DNA of 64,000 bases, from the NCBI GenBank assembly GCA_963700255.1, contig CAVOWW010000050.1, forward strand, positions 1-64,000, read 5' to 3'. A program made the position numbers and the translations under genes. The notes beneath the pieces are model-generated. The model made no database searches and had not been told where the DNA came from. It was given only the letters and a program-made list of their open reading frames with translations. Position 1 is the first letter of the stretch. Every line of letters starts with the position of its first letter. Below, in pieces: positions 1-10,450 of this stretch. Source of the stretch: UBA10649 sp963700255 (GTDB taxonomy: Bacteria > Actinomycetota > Actinomycetes > S36-B12).

Positions 1-1113
1 GGTGTCCTCCTGGCCGAGCACGGTCGCCCCGCGCACCTGCCCCTTGCCGCGTCGGATCTCGTCGTCGGTCAGGCCGTGGTCGGCGACCAGCTGCATCTCG
101 GACAGGCATACGTCCAGGACGGTGTCGACCTTCCCGGGCAGGCAGCCAACGTAGACGCCGAACATGCCGTCGTCGGAGTACCCCTGGGCGTACGAGTAGA
201 CGGAGTAGGCCAGGCCGCGCTTCTCGCGCACCTCCTGGAACAGCCGGCTGCTCATCCCGCCGCCGAGGGCGGTCGAGAGCACGGACAGGGCGTACCGGCG
301 GTCGTCGCCGCGGGTGATGCCGGGGACGCCGAGGACGAGGTGCGCCTGCTCGGTCGGGCCGTTCGCGACCTTGACGCCGGCGGATGCGGACGCGGGCGCC
401 TGCGCGGGCGGGCGGCCTGCACCTCCGCCGTGTCGTCGAGCACATGGGCGAACGCCGCTCGGACCTGCCGCACCACGGTGTCGTGGTCGAGATGCCCGGC
501 CGCCGCGATCACCATCGACTCGGGGCGGTACTTGCGGCGGTAGAAGCTGTTGATCGCCGTTCGGCTGATGCCCTCGATCGTGTCGATGGTGCCGAGGACC
601 GGACGCCCCAGCGGGGTGTCGCCGAACATGGCCGCCGCGAACTCGTCATGCACGACGTCGCCGGGGTCGTCGTCGTGCATGGCGATCTCCTCGAGGATGA
701 CGCCGCGCTCGGCCTCGACGTCCTCGGTACGGATCAGCGCGTCCGTCACCACATCGCAGACGACGTCGATCGCCAGCGGCAGATCGACGTCGAGGACCCG
801 CGCGTAGTAGCAGGTGTACTCCTTCGTGGTGAAGGCGTTGAGGTCGCCGCCCACCGCCTCGATGGAGGAGGAGATCTCCATCGCGGACCGCTTGCGCGTG
901 CCCTTGAACAGCAGGTGCTCGAGGTAGTGGGCCGAGCCCATCTGGCGTGCCGGTCTCGTCGCGGGACCCGACGTTCACCCACACACCGAACGCCACCGAG
1001 CGAACGCCCGGGACCTGTTCGGTGATGACGCGCAGGCCACCCGGGAGGGTGGTGCGGCGGACGAGTCCGCCGTCACCCTCCCGGAGCAGCGTGCGAGTCT
1101 GCGACTTAGGCAT
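1..1113 (-). CDS. M16 family zinc peptidase (insulinase-like), 3' end beyond window, two frameshifts
   Basis: Zinc metallopeptidase of the M16 (pitrilysin/processing-peptidase) family, the usual gene after pnp in actinobacteria. The metal motif HYLEH lies at about residues 62-66, followed by LFKGT, and the distal glutamate ligand region EAERGVILEEI is present. The ATG at 1113 starts MPKSQTRTLL and overlaps the pnp stop by 8 nt, so it is probably translated with pnp. The frame breaks twice: near 945-950 (between DETGT and MGSAHYLEH, one base too many) and near 385-415 in a GC run, after which GVPGITRGDDRRYALSVL continues in another frame. Since the flanking parts are all conserved, I read these as sequence errors. 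The C-terminal half lies off the window. Substrate unknown. Confidence 0.85.
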
Positions 1114-3309
1114 CGGCCGCCGCTGCATCACCCTCGAGCACGGGGATCAGCGACAGCTTGCCGCGCGAGTCGACTTCCTTGATCTCGACCTGGACCTTGG
1201 CACCGACCTGGAGGACGTCCTCGACGTTCTCCACGCGCTTGCCGCCGGCCAGCTTCTTGATCTCCGAGATGTGCAGCAGCCCGTCCTTGCCCGGCATGAG
1301 CGAGACGAAGGCGCCGAAGGTGGTCGTCTTCACGACCGTGCCCAGGTAGCGCTCGCCGACCTCGGGCATCGTCGGGTTGGCGATGTTGTTGATCGCCGTG
1401 CGAGCAGCCTCGGCGGACTCGCCGTTGGTCGCCCCGATGTAGATCGTGCCGTCGTCCTGGATCGTGATGTCGGCGCCGGTCTCCTCCTGGATCTGGTTGA
1501 TGATCTTGCCCTTCGGCCCGATCACCTCGCCGATCTTGTCGATCGGGATCTGGATCGCGATGACGCGCGGCGCCGTCGGAGCCATCTCGTCGGGAGCGTC
1601 GATCGCCTCGTTCATGACGTCGAGGATCGTCAGGCGCGCGTCGCGCGCCTGCTGCAGTGCGGCGCCGAGCACCGAGGCCGGGATGCCGTCGAGCTTCGTG
1701 TCGAGCTGCAGCGCCGTCACGAAGTCCTTCGTGCCGGCGACCTTGAAGTCCATGTCGCCGAAGGCGTCCTCAGCGCCGAGGATGTCGGTGATGGCGACGT
1801 ACTGGGTCTCGCCGTCGACCTCGCCGGAGATGAGGCCCATCGCGATGCCCGCCACCGAGGCGCGCAGCGGCACGCCGGCGTTGAGCAGCGACATGGTCGA
1901 GGCGCAGACGGAGCCCATCGACGTCGAGCCGTTGGAGCCGAGGGCCTCGGACACCTGGCGGATCGCGTAGGGGAACTCCTCCTTGGACGGGAGCACCGGC
2001 AGCAGCGCGCGCTCAGCGAGCGCTCCATGGCCGATCTCGCGGCGCTTGGGCGAGCCCACGCGGCCGGTCTCGCCGGTGGAGTACGGCGGGAAGTTGTAGT
2101 TGTGCATGTAGCGCTTGCGGTTCTCCGGGTTCAGCGTGTCGACCATCTGCTCCATGCGAAGCATGTTCAGGGTGGTGACGCCCAGGATCTGGGTCTCGCC
2201 GCGCTCGAAGAGCGCCGAGCCGTGCACCCGCGGCAGCACGTCGACCTCGGCCGACAGCGTGCGGATGTCGGTGAGGCCACGGCCGTCGATGCGCACGTGG
2301 TCCTTGAGGACGCGATCGCGCACGACCTTCTTGGTGACCGAGCGCAGCGACGCGGACAGCTCCTTCTCGCGACCCTCGAACTGCGGGCCGAGCTCGGCGA
2401 GCACGACCTTCTTGATGTCGTCGAGACGGTCCTCGCGCTCGGCCTTGCTCACGATCGTCATCGCCTCGCGGAGGTCGGCGATCGGTCAGCCGCTCGACGG
2501 CCTCGTAGGCGTCGTCCTGGTACTCGAGGAAGATCGGGAAGTCGGCGGTCGGCTTGGCGGCCTTGGCCGCGAGGTCGATCTGGGCCTCGCACATGGTCCT
2601 GATGAAGCCCTTGGACGCGTCCAGGCCCTGGGCGACGACCTCCTCGGTCGGCGCGGTGGCGCCGCCGGCGATGAGCTCGATGGTGCGCACGGTGGCCTCG
2701 GCCTCGACCATCATGATGGCGACGTCGTCACCCGCGATGCGGCCCGGCGACGACCATGTCGAACACGGCCTCCTCGAGCTGCTCGTAGGTGGGGAAGGCG
2801 ACCCACTGGCCACGGATGAGGGCGACGCGCACGGCGCCGACAGGGCCGCTGAAGGGCAGGCCGGCGATCTGCGTCGACGCCGATGCGGCGTTGATCGCGA
2901 TGACGTCGTAGAGGTCGTTCGGGTTGAGCGCCATGACGGTGATGACGACCTGGACCTCGTTGCGCAGGCCCTTGGTGAAGGTCGGGCGCAGCGGGCGGTC
3001 GGTCAGGCGGCAGGTGAGGATCGCGTCCTCGGACGGACGACCCTCGCGACGGAAGAACGAGCCGGGGATGCGCCCGACCGAGTACATCCGCTCCTCGACG
3101 TCGATCGTCAGGGGGAAGAAGTCGAACTGGTCCTTCGGCTGCTTGCCGGCCGTCGTGGCGCTGAGCAGCATGGTCTCGTCGTCGAGGTACACGGCGACGG
3201 AACCGGCGGCCTGGCGGGCCAGCCGGCCGGTCTCGAACTTGATAGTGCGCGTGCCGAACGAGCCGTTGTCGATGACGGCCTGGGCGGTCGAGATCTGGGG
3301 ACCCTCCAC
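1106..3309 (-). CDS. pnp: polyribonucleotide nucleotidyltransferase (PNPase), two frameshifts
   Basis: 3'-5' phosphorolytic exoribonuclease of RNA turnover, about 733 residues once repaired, normal for the family. The N-terminal RNase PH domain starts MEGPQISTAQAV and contains FFRREGRPSEDAIL; the helical linker carries VAIMMVEAEAT; the second PH domain has ERGETQILGVTTL; a KH domain (IGPKGKIINQIQEETGA) and an S1 domain (VGERYLGTVVKTTTFGAFV) end the protein. The reading frame shifts near 2745 (one extra C in the codons for VVAGRIAGDD) and near 2487 (one extra base before ADLREAMTIV). All domains are otherwise intact, so a functional gene with sequence errors is most likely. It follows rpsO across a 229-nt spacer holding a strong hairpin, as in the rpsO-pnp operons of many bacteria. 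Confidence 0.93.
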
Positions 3310-3490
3310 GGGTGCCTCCTGTTTCTGTGACAGGGGCGCACACGTCAGGCGACCGGTGGCGGTCTTCGATCGAGGCCCACGGGCTCATCCGCTCGAGGCG
3401 GTGCTCCCGGAGGCCACTACCGAGGACCGACGGACGACACTCTCGCGGCGCCCCGGATTCCGGTGTGGTGTGTTCAGTTGTGGTTGCGTC

Positions 3491-3522
3491 CCTGCCGCCC
3501 GCCCGTTCGGGCGGGCGGCAGG
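3491..3522 (-). terminator. rpsO-pnp intergenic hairpin (terminator or processing site)
   Basis: A perfect GC-only inverted repeat: 14-15 bp arms around a GTTC/TT loop, starting 17 nt after the rpsO stop codon. There is no U-tract, which is common in high-GC actinobacteria. It probably attenuates read-through from rpsO into pnp or serves as a processing site. Function is inferred. Confidence 0.6.
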
Positions 3523-3538
3523 TCCTGCGGTGGTCCGG

Positions 3539-3808
3539 CTAGCGCCGGATCCCGAGCTTCTCGATGATCGTGCGGTAGCGCGCGATGTCGGTCTTCACCA
3601 GGTACTGGAGCAGACGACGACGCTGACCGACCAGGATCAGCAGGCCTCGCCGGCTGTGGTGGTCGTGCTTGTGGGTCTTGAGGTGCTCCGTCAGGTCGGA
3701 GATGCGACGCGTCAGCATCGCGATCTGGACCTCGGGGCTGCCGGTGTCACCGGGCTTGGTGCCGTACTCGGCGATGATCTCCTGCTTGGTGGCGCTGTCG
3801 AGCGGCAT
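3539..3808 (-). CDS. rpsO: 30S ribosomal protein S15
   Basis: Primary 16S rRNA-binding protein of the small-subunit platform; 89 residues, the standard length. It begins MPLDSATKQEIIAEYG and includes the family signature GDTGSPEVQIAMLT and the rRNA-contact segment HKHDHHSRRGLLILVGQRRRLL. The start is fixed by length and by an AAGGATC ribosome-binding site just upstream. A 7-bp hairpin 17 nt upstream of the start may be the S15 autoregulatory leader. Followed by pnp, preceded by the ribF-linked membrane-protein gene. Confidence 0.97.
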   Translation of the reverse strand: MPLDSATKQEIIAEYGTKPGDTGSPEVQIAMLTRRISDLTEHLKTHKHDHHSRRGLLILVGQRRRLLQYLVKTDIARYRTIIEKLGIRR

Positions 3809-3824
3809 GCATGATCCTTTCGGG

Positions 3825-3841
3825 CGTTCCCTGGGGGAACG
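3825..3841 (-). promoter_or_regulatory. rpsO leader hairpin
   Basis: Perfect 7-bp inverted repeat (CGTTCCC / GGGAACG, 3-nt loop) just upstream of the rpsO ribosome-binding site. S15 is known to bind structures in its own leader in several bacteria, so a translational operator is plausible. Only the repeat itself is observed. Confidence 0.4.
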
Positions 3842-3915
3842 GTGCTGATGACACGAATCGCGGAGCACGGGAAACCCGCCCCACGACCGTCTGTACCCCC
3901 GAAGGCTACCAGAGG

Positions 3916-5052
3916 CTACGACTGGTCCCGAACCGCCACATAGACCCGGCGCACGTACAGCGACCGCTCCAGATCCTGCCGAATCCGGTCGTAGAAGTGC
4001 TCGCGGTAGGCCGAGTCGGTCGCGGTGTAGATGGTGACGTAGAACCCGGCGAAGGCACCCAGGAAGGTCGCGGTCCGCAGGAGCTCCCTCGTGACGCCGT
4101 GTCCGTCGCCCAGCGACCAGACGACGTCGACCGTCGACAGTCCGGTCAGCCACAGGCTCTGCAGCTCGAACGGGATCGCGAGGGTGCCGAACAGGACGAA
4201 GAACGCCCAGACGACGACGGCGAACAGGGTGACCTGGACCAGTTGGGCCACGGTCATGACGAGGCCGACGTTCCCCCACTGGCGCCTGGTGAGCGGAACG
4301 GGGGTCTCGATCCCGTGGATGGAGGTGGCGACATCGGCCAGCGGCGTGCCCTCGCAGGCCTTGACGACGGTGGCCGCGCTCGTGGTCGACTCGATGAGCC
4401 GGGTCTCGCTCGGGACGCGTCCGACGATGAACACCACGCCCAACAGGGCGAACAGGCCGATGACCGACCAGAGGCGTATACCGGCCAGGGGGCCGGCGAC
4501 CTGCCACACCTCGGTGTTGATGAACAGGAACGTGATGAACAGCAGCATCAGGGGAAGCGCCCGGGTCACCATCCGGTAGAGGTCACCGATGCCGTGGAAG
4601 GTGTAGCGGACGGCCCAGGTGAGGAGCGGGAGCACCGCGTACCGCGTGACGATCCACGTGAGCACCAGGACCCCGGCCGCGATGCCTGCCGCCTCCAGGA
4701 TCGCGGTGGTGGTCCCCTCCGACACGAGGGCGACCAGCGTCGGCACCGCGACGAAGGCCACGAGGACGGGCCACGAGACGCGCCTCGGGAGGGAGTTCCA
4801 GCGGCGGCCACGCCGGACGTTCGCGACCGCGTACGCGCCGAGCAGCACGGCAGCCGAGCCGAGGCCCGCGAGCGCCAGCCACACGCTCTCGCCCCTCAGC
4901 GCCGCCCGCAGCACCATGAGGAGGAAGGCCACCAGGAGGAAGGGCGTAGCCCGGGTCCACACATCCGTCGACGACCGGTAGTCCTCGACCAGGAACGGCA
5001 GTCCGCGCCGGTAGAACCATCGCTCGGTCGCGCGCAGCCGCTCGTCGGTCAT
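3916..5052 (-). CDS. eight-helix integral membrane protein of unknown function
   Basis: 378-residue hydrophobic protein that I do not recognise. About eight membrane segments can be drawn near residues 35-55, 60-80, 93-112, 118-142, 165-183, 190-211, 255-290 and 325-345. A roughly 50-residue polar stretch between segments 6 and 7 and a charged C-terminal tail (YDRIRQDLERSLYVRRVYVAVRDQS is basic) probably face the cytoplasm. The ATG overlaps the ribF stop (TCAT on the plus strand, 5049-5052), so translation is coupled to ribF. No catalytic motif is visible. Its place between ribF and rpsO, normally neighbours, makes it an insertion into the translation cluster. Confidence 0.8.
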   Translation of the reverse strand: MTDERLRATERWFYRRGLPFLVEDYRSSTDVWTRATPFLLVAFLLMVLRAALRGESVWLALAGLGSAAVLLGAYAVANVRRGRRWNSLPRRVSWPVLVAFVAVPTLVALVSEGTTTAILEAAGIAAGVLVLTWIVTRYAVLPLLTWAVRYTFHGIGDLYRMVTRALPLMLLFITFLFINTEVWQVAGPLAGIRLWSVIGLFALLGVVFIVGRVPSETRLIESTTSAATVVKACEGTPLADVATSIHGIETPVPLTRRQWGNVGLVMTVAQLVQVTLFAVVVWAFFVLFGTLAIPFELQSLWLTGLSTVDVVWSLGDGHGVTRELLRTATFLGAFAGFYVTIYTATDSAYREHFYDRIRQDLERSLYVRRVYVAVRDQS

Positions 5053-5984
5053 GGGCGCTCCAGGAGCCGACGGGCCTCCTCGACGTCCACGGCCATGCGC
5101 TCGACGAGGGCAGCCACCGACTCGAACCGCTCCTGCCCCCGGATGCGCTCGACGAAGCTCACGCCCACCTCGGCCCCATAGAGGTCGAGGTCGTCGTGGT
5201 CGAGCACGTAGGCCTCCACGCGTCGTTCCCGACCGTCGAACTGGGGGTTCGTGCCCACCGAGATCGCGGCCGGCATCCCTGGGCCTGAGTCGAGCACCTG
5301 GAGCAGGCCCGCGTACACGCCGTCGGCGGGCACCGTGGGATCCCCGGACCATGCCAGGTTGGCTGTCGGGTAGCCGAGCTCGCGACCACGATGATCCCCG
5401 TGGACGACGACACCGTCGAGCCGGTAGGGCCGACCCAGTGCCCTCGCTGCGGCGGCGACGTCGCCCTGCTCGACGAGGACGCGGATGCCGGTCGACGACC
5501 ACCGCTCGCTGCCGTCGCCCACGAGGGGCGCCGCGATGGCCCGGAAGTCGTGCCGCTCCCCCTCGTGTACGAGGGTCTCGTGGCTGCCCGCCGCGCGGTG
5601 CCCGAAGCGGAAGTCCTGGCCCACGACGATCTCGCGGACGTGGAGCCGGTCGACCAGCACCCGGTGGACGAACTCCTGGGGATCCATCGCGGACATCGCC
5701 TCGTCGAAGTGCAGGACGTCGACAGCATCGGCACCCGCCGCCATCAGCAGCTCCACGCGGTGCGGCACCGTGGCCAGCGACGTCGGCGCGTGCCGTGGGC
5801 CCACCACCGCGGCGGGATGCGGATCGAACGTGATCGCCACCAGGGGCACGCCCAGGGCGTCGGCGCGATGACGCGCGATGCCGACGAGGGACTGATGTCC
5901 GCGGTGGACGCCGTCGAAGACCCCGATGCAGGCCACGCAGCCGCGAAGGCCGGCATGCACGGGCTTGGGGTCCACGGTGTCCAT
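5049..5984 (-). CDS. ribF: bifunctional riboflavin kinase / FAD synthetase
   Basis: Makes FMN and FAD from riboflavin; 311 residues, the usual length. The N-terminal adenylyltransferase domain carries GVFDGVHRGHQ at about residues 22-32 and the TFDPHP motif; the C-terminal flavokinase domain carries RELGYPTANL and DGVYAG. Located 12 nt after truB within the rbfA-truB-ribF run. The flavin supply fits the many flavoenzymes in the window, but the gene is a core one and is not specific to them. Confidence 0.96.
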   Translation of the reverse strand: MDTVDPKPVHAGLRGCVACIGVFDGVHRGHQSLVGIARHRADALGVPLVAITFDPHPAAVVGPRHAPTSLATVPHRVELLMAAGADAVDVLHFDEAMSAMDPQEFVHRVLVDRLHVREIVVGQDFRFGHRAAGSHETLVHEGERHDFRAIAAPLVGDGSERWSSTGIRVLVEQGDVAAAARALGRPYRLDGVVVHGDHRGRELGYPTANLAWSGDPTVPADGVYAGLLQVLDSGPGMPAAISVGTNPQFDGRERRVEAYVLDHDDLDLYGAEVGVSFVERIRGQERFESVAALVERMAVDVEEARRLLERP

Positions 5985-5996
5985 CGCCTGCCAACC

Positions 5997-6892
5997 CTAG
6001 GCGAACACGGCGGAGTAGCGGGCGATCCCGGCGTCGTCGGTCGCCAGCGCCAGGAACTGCCCGTCGGGGGCGACGAGCGCCGTCGGTCCGTCGGCGATCG
6101 CCGGACCGGCCCACGGGATCCGCCGGCCGACGCGGGCCGCATCGGCGCCCTCGGCGTCGAGGTGCCAGACGGGGAAGCAGGCGGCAGCGACCTCGTCGAT
6201 GCCCTGCAGGGCGGCAGCACCGCGCTGCGCGAAGTCGTCCAGCGACAGGGCGGTCGCGAGGGCGAACGGCCCGACCCTCGTGCGGCGGAGGCTTGTCAGG
6301 TGTCCCCCGACGCCGAGATCGTCCCCCGCGTCCCGCGCCAGTGCACGAATGTAGGTGCCGGTGCTGCACGTGACGTCGATGTCCACGTCCACGAAGCCGG
6401 GCAGCCACCGCATGTCGCGGACATCGATGCTGGCGACAACCACCGTGCGGGCGGGCAGGGAGACGTCCTCCCCCGAGCGCACTCGGTCGTAGGCGCGGCG
6501 GCCGTCGATCTTCACCGCGCTGACGGAGCTGGGCCGCTGCTGGATGGTGCCGACGAGGCGGGCGAGCGCTGCCTCGATGTCGGCGTCGTCGAGAGCCTGG
6601 ACAGCCTCGGCGGGCGCGGCCGTGAGCACGTCGCCCTCGACGTCATCGGTCACGGTGGAGGCACCGAGACGGACGGTGGCGAGGTAGCCTTGTCGCGAAG
6701 GGCGAGGTGCCCGAGAAGGCGGGTGGCTCGACCGACACCCAGGATGAGGACGCCCGTCGCCATCGGGTCGAGGGTGCCGGCGTGGCCGACCTTGCGAGTG
6801 CCGAGGATGCGTCGGGCCCGGGCGACGACGTCGTGCGACGTCATGCCGCCCGGCTTGTCGATGACGAGGATGCCGGAGTCGGCCTCCGTCAC
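5997..6892 (-). CDS. truB: tRNA pseudouridine(55) synthase, one frameshift
   Basis: Converts U55 of tRNAs to pseudouridine. The N-terminal part carries ILVIDKPGGMTSHDVV and the catalytic-aspartate motif GHAGTLDPMATGVL; the rest has QRPSSVSAVKIDGRRAYDR and the TGTYIRALARDAG motif, with a C-terminal PUA-like region. The two parts are in different frames: one base appears missing at about 6689, where DKAYLATVRLGAS is expected. The GTG start at 6892 overlaps the rbfA stop (GTGA), which supports that start. About 298 residues when repaired. Confidence 0.93.
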
Positions 6893-7330
6893 TCGTCGTC
6901 CTCGTCCTCGGCCTCCGGGTGCCGGTACGGATCGGCGTCGCCGGCGAACGTGGCCCGGGCCGCCTGCTCGTGCACCGCCGCGTCGGCCTCCGCGGCGACC
7001 TTCAGCAGCTCCTCGAGGTGGGCCGCCGTCTCGGGGATCGCGTCCGGGATGAACTCGAGCGATGGGCGTGAACTTCACCGCCGTCTGCTTGCCCACCTCG
7101 CTGCGCAGGACGCCCTTCGCCGACTCCAGCGCCGCCGCCGTGGAGGCGCGGGCCTCCTCGTCGCCGTAGACGGTGTAGAACACCGACGCCTCGCGGATGT
7201 CCGAGCTCACCCGAACGTCGGTGACCGTGATGAACCCCAGCCGCGGATCCTTGATCCGCTTCTCCAGGGTCTCGGCCACGATCACCTTGATCCGGTCAGC
7301 CATCTTGCGCTGGCGCGCCTCGCTGGTCAT
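6889..7330 (-). CDS. rbfA: ribosome-binding factor A, one frameshift
   Basis: Late 30S assembly factor (KH-like fold). Starts MTSEARQRKMADRIKV with a GGGAGA ribosome-binding site, and contains DPRLGFITVTDVRVSSD and the FYTVYGD strand. One extra C near 7067 shifts the frame between KFTP and SLEFIPDAIPE; the tail then ends in an acidic EAEDEDDE, whose stop overlaps the truB start. About 146 residues when repaired, normal for actinobacteria. Preceded by a 115-nt spacer with a terminator-like hairpin after infB, so it may have its own promoter. Confidence 0.92.
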
Positions 7331-7402
7331 GGCATCTCCCGACTCGTTTGTCCCGCGGCGCGGGAGAAGTGAGCTAAATCGGTCTTCAACGTTGCGATGT
7401 GC

Positions 7403-7434
7403 ATCGTTTCTCCCGACCACGTGGGAGAAACGAT
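7403..7434 (-). terminator. hairpin downstream of infB
   Basis: Perfect 12-bp inverted repeat (ATCGTTTCTCCC / GGGAGAAACGAT) with an 8-nt loop, beginning 12 nt after the infB stop. It lacks a U-tract. A second, smaller repeat (TCCCGC/GCGGGA) lies at about 7350-7364. It could partly terminate infB transcription or set rbfA-truB-ribF levels. Confidence 0.55.
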
Positions 7435-7445
7435 CCGCGGCGGGG

Positions 7446-10257
7446 TCAGGGCTTCCGGGGAATCTCGCGCATCTCGAAGGTCTCGATCACGTCGTCGACC
7501 TTCACGTCCTGGTAGTTGCCCAGGTTGATGCCGCACTCGAAGCCCTCGCGGACCTCGGTCGCATCGTCCTTGAACCGGCGCAGGCCGGCGATCGCGAGGT
7601 TGTCCGCCACCACGGCGCCGTCGCGGATGAGACGGGCCTTGGAGTTGCGGCGCACCTCGCCCGACTGCACGAGACAGCCGGCGATCGTGCCGAACTTGCT
7701 GGACTTGAAGACCTCGCGCACCTCGGCGGTGCCGAGCTGCACCTCCTCGTAGATCGGCTTCAGCATCCCGCGCAGCGCCGCCTCGACCTCGTCGATGGCC
7801 TGGTAGATGACGCTGTAGAAGCGGACGTCCACGCCCTCCTCCGAGGCGAGCTCGGCCACCTTGCCCTCGGGTCGCACGTTGAAGCCGATGATGACGGCCT
7901 TCGACGCGCTCGCCAGGGTGACGTCGTTCTTGTTGATGGCACCGACGCCACGGTGGATGACGCGCAGGTTGACCTCGTCACCGATGTCGATCTTGAGCAG
8001 GGCATCCTCGAGAGCCTCGACGGAGCCGGACACGTCGCCCTTGATGATGAGCGTGAGCTCGGCGACCTCGCCCTTCTCCAGCGACTCGAGGAAGTCCTCG
8101 AGGGACCGCTTGACGCGGTTCTTCGCCAGCAGCGCGTTGCGCTCGCGGGCCTGCCGCGTCTGGGCGATCTGTCGGGCGACGCGGTCCTCGGCGACGACCA
8201 TGAAGCTGTCACCGGCACCGGGGACCGACGTCAGGCCCAGCACCTGGACCGGCATCGACGGCAGGGCGAACTCGACCGGATTGCCCTCGTGGTCGAGCAT
8301 GGCGCGCACGCGGCCGAACGCGTCTCCGGCCACGATCGAGTCACCAGCGCGCAGCGTGCCGCGCTGGACGAGAACGGTCGCGACCGGACCACGACCTCGG
8401 TCGAGGTGCGCCTCGATGGCCACGCCCTGAGCGTCCTGGTGCGGGTTCGCCCGCAGGTCGAGGGTCGCATCGGCCGTCAGCAGCACGGCCTCGAGGAGGT
8501 TCTCGATGCCCTGGCCCTGCTTCGCCGAGACGTCGACGAACATCGTGTCGCCGCCGAACTCCTCGGCCACCAGCCCGTACTCGGTCAGCTGGGCGCGGAC
8601 CTTCATCGGGTCAGCACCCTCCTTGTCGACCTTGTTGACGGCCACCACGATCGGCACGCCGGCGGCCTGCGCGTGGTTGAGCGCCTCGATCGTCTGCGGC
8701 TTCACGCCGTCGTCGGCCGCGACCACCAGGATCGAGATGTCCGTCACCTGCGCACCACGGGCACGCATGGCGGTGAACGCCTCGTGGCCGGGGGTGTCGA
8801 TGAAGGTGATCTTGCGCTCCACGCCCTCGCGGGTGACGGTGGCGACCTGGTAGGCACCGATGTGCTGGGTGATGCCACCGGCCTCGCTGCTGATCACGTT
8901 GGTGGACCGGATCGCGTCGAGCAGCTTGGTCTTGCCGTGGTCGACGTGACCCATGACGGTGACGACCGGCGGCCGGATCTCGAGGTCGACCTCTTCGCCC
9001 TCGTCCTCGCCGAACTCGAGGTTGTAGGACTCGAGCAGCTCGCGATCCTCGTCCTCCGGCGAGACGACCTCAACGGCGTAGTTGAGCTCGCCGCCGAGCA
9101 GTCGCAGGGTGTCGTCGTCGATCGACTGGGTCGCGGTGACCATCTCGCCGAGGCCGATGAGGACCTTCACGAGGTCAGCCGGCATCGCATCGATCTTCTC
9201 GGCGAAGTCGGTCAGGCTCGCGCCGCGGGGCAGCCGCACGACCTCGCCCTGCCCGCGCTTGATCCGGACACCGTCCATGATCGGCGCCTGCATGTTGTCG
9301 AACTCCTGGCGCTTCGCGCGCTTGGACTTGCGGCCGCGCGAAGGCCGGCCGCCGGGACGCCCGAAGGCTCCCGCGGTCGTGCCACGACCGCCGGCGCCGC
9401 CCGGGCGACCGGGGAAGCCACCGGGACCACCGGGTCCGCCACCGGGACCACCGGGTCCGCGACCTGCGCCGCCACCCGGACCACCCGGCCGGCCGGCGAA
9501 GCCACCGGGGCCACCCGCACCGCCGCCGGGGCCACCGGGACGACCGGCGAAGCCGCCGGGACGCGCACCCGGGCCACCGGGGCCGCCGGGACGCGCACCC
9601 GGACCACCGGGGCCGGCCGGTCGGCCGGGGGCTCCCGCTGGGCGCATCGGCCGAGGCGGCATGGTGCCGGGGTTGGGACGCGGGGCGCCGGGGACGGCGG
9701 GCGCGGGACGGCCCATGCCGGTACCGGTGCCGAACGGGTTGTTGCCCGGACGCGGACCCGCCGGACGGCCCATGCCGGTACCCGTGCCGAACGGGTTGTT
9801 GCCCGGACGCGGACCCGCCGGACGCGGGGCGGGACGCGGGGCGTCGTCCGCCAGGGCGGCAGGCGCCTCGGGCACTGCTGGCGCCTCGGGCGTGGCCGCC
9901 GGGCGCCGGTGCGACCGGGGCTGCGGGCGCCGGGGCGGGTGTCGGCGTGGGCGCCGGCGCGGCTGCGGCAGGCGCCTCGACGGGGGCAGGGGTCGCCACG
10001 GGTGCGGGGGCCGGAGCCTCGACCGGTGCGGGCGCCTCGGCTGCGGGTGCGGCAGCGGCCTTCTTGGCGGGCGCCTTGGCCGCGGGGGCGGCGTCGCCCT
10101 TGGCGGGCAGGGCCTCCTTGATGCGGCGGACCACGGGCGGCTCGAGCGTCGAGGACGCCGACTTCACGAACTCGCCGAGCTCCTGCGCCTTGGCGAGGAC
10201 TTCCTTGCTGGTGTACCCGAGCTCCTTCGCGAGCTCATGGACCCGAACCTTCGACAC
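7446..10257 (-). CDS. infB: translation initiation factor IF-2, one frameshift
   Basis: GTPase that delivers fMet-tRNA to the 30S subunit; about 936 residues. The IF2-N domain starts at a GTG (SKVRVHELAKELGY) with GGAGAG upstream. A long Ala/Pro-rich then Gly/Pro/Arg-rich linker (residues ~60-320) is typical of actinobacteria; it includes two perfect 19-residue repeats. The G domain has GHVDHGKTKLLD, DTPGHEAF and NKVDKEGAD; domains II-IV follow to ETFEMREIPRKP. The frame shifts once near 9903 inside the Ala/Pro linker (one extra G in a GC run). Probably a consensus error. Upstream gene is ylxR. Confidence 0.96.
9708..9821 (-). repeat. 57-bp tandem duplication inside infB
   Basis: Two adjacent, nearly identical 57-nt units (they differ by one or two bases) encode two copies of a 19-residue unit containing PRPGNNPFGTGTGMGR. 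They lie in the disordered Gly/Pro linker of IF-2, so copy number is likely to vary among strains. Confidence 0.85.
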
Positions 10258-10450
10258 GACTCTCCTGTCTTGGTCCGGGCGGGGTGCGCCGGACCGTCAG
10301 TGCAAGCGATACACGTTCATGCTCGCGTGCTCATGGGGTGTTCATCCTCGAACTCCCGATCCGCTCGTCCGGTGACGGTCACCGGTCTGCCGAGGCCTGG
10401 GCGGTCGCCCACGCCGATCCCTGCTCCCCGGGCCGACGGCCCGCGGTTGG

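Noticed and set aside
947..2602. Long plus-strand ORF of 551 codons opposite pnp
   Set aside because: Shadow of pnp in high-GC DNA; composition is low-complexity (Arg, Ala, Asp, Val rich) and the minus strand carries clear domains.
9400..9850. Repeated GGACCACCGGG-like blocks that look like a CRISPR or satellite array
   Set aside because: In-frame Gly/Pro codons of the IF-2 linker; no spacers or cas genes.
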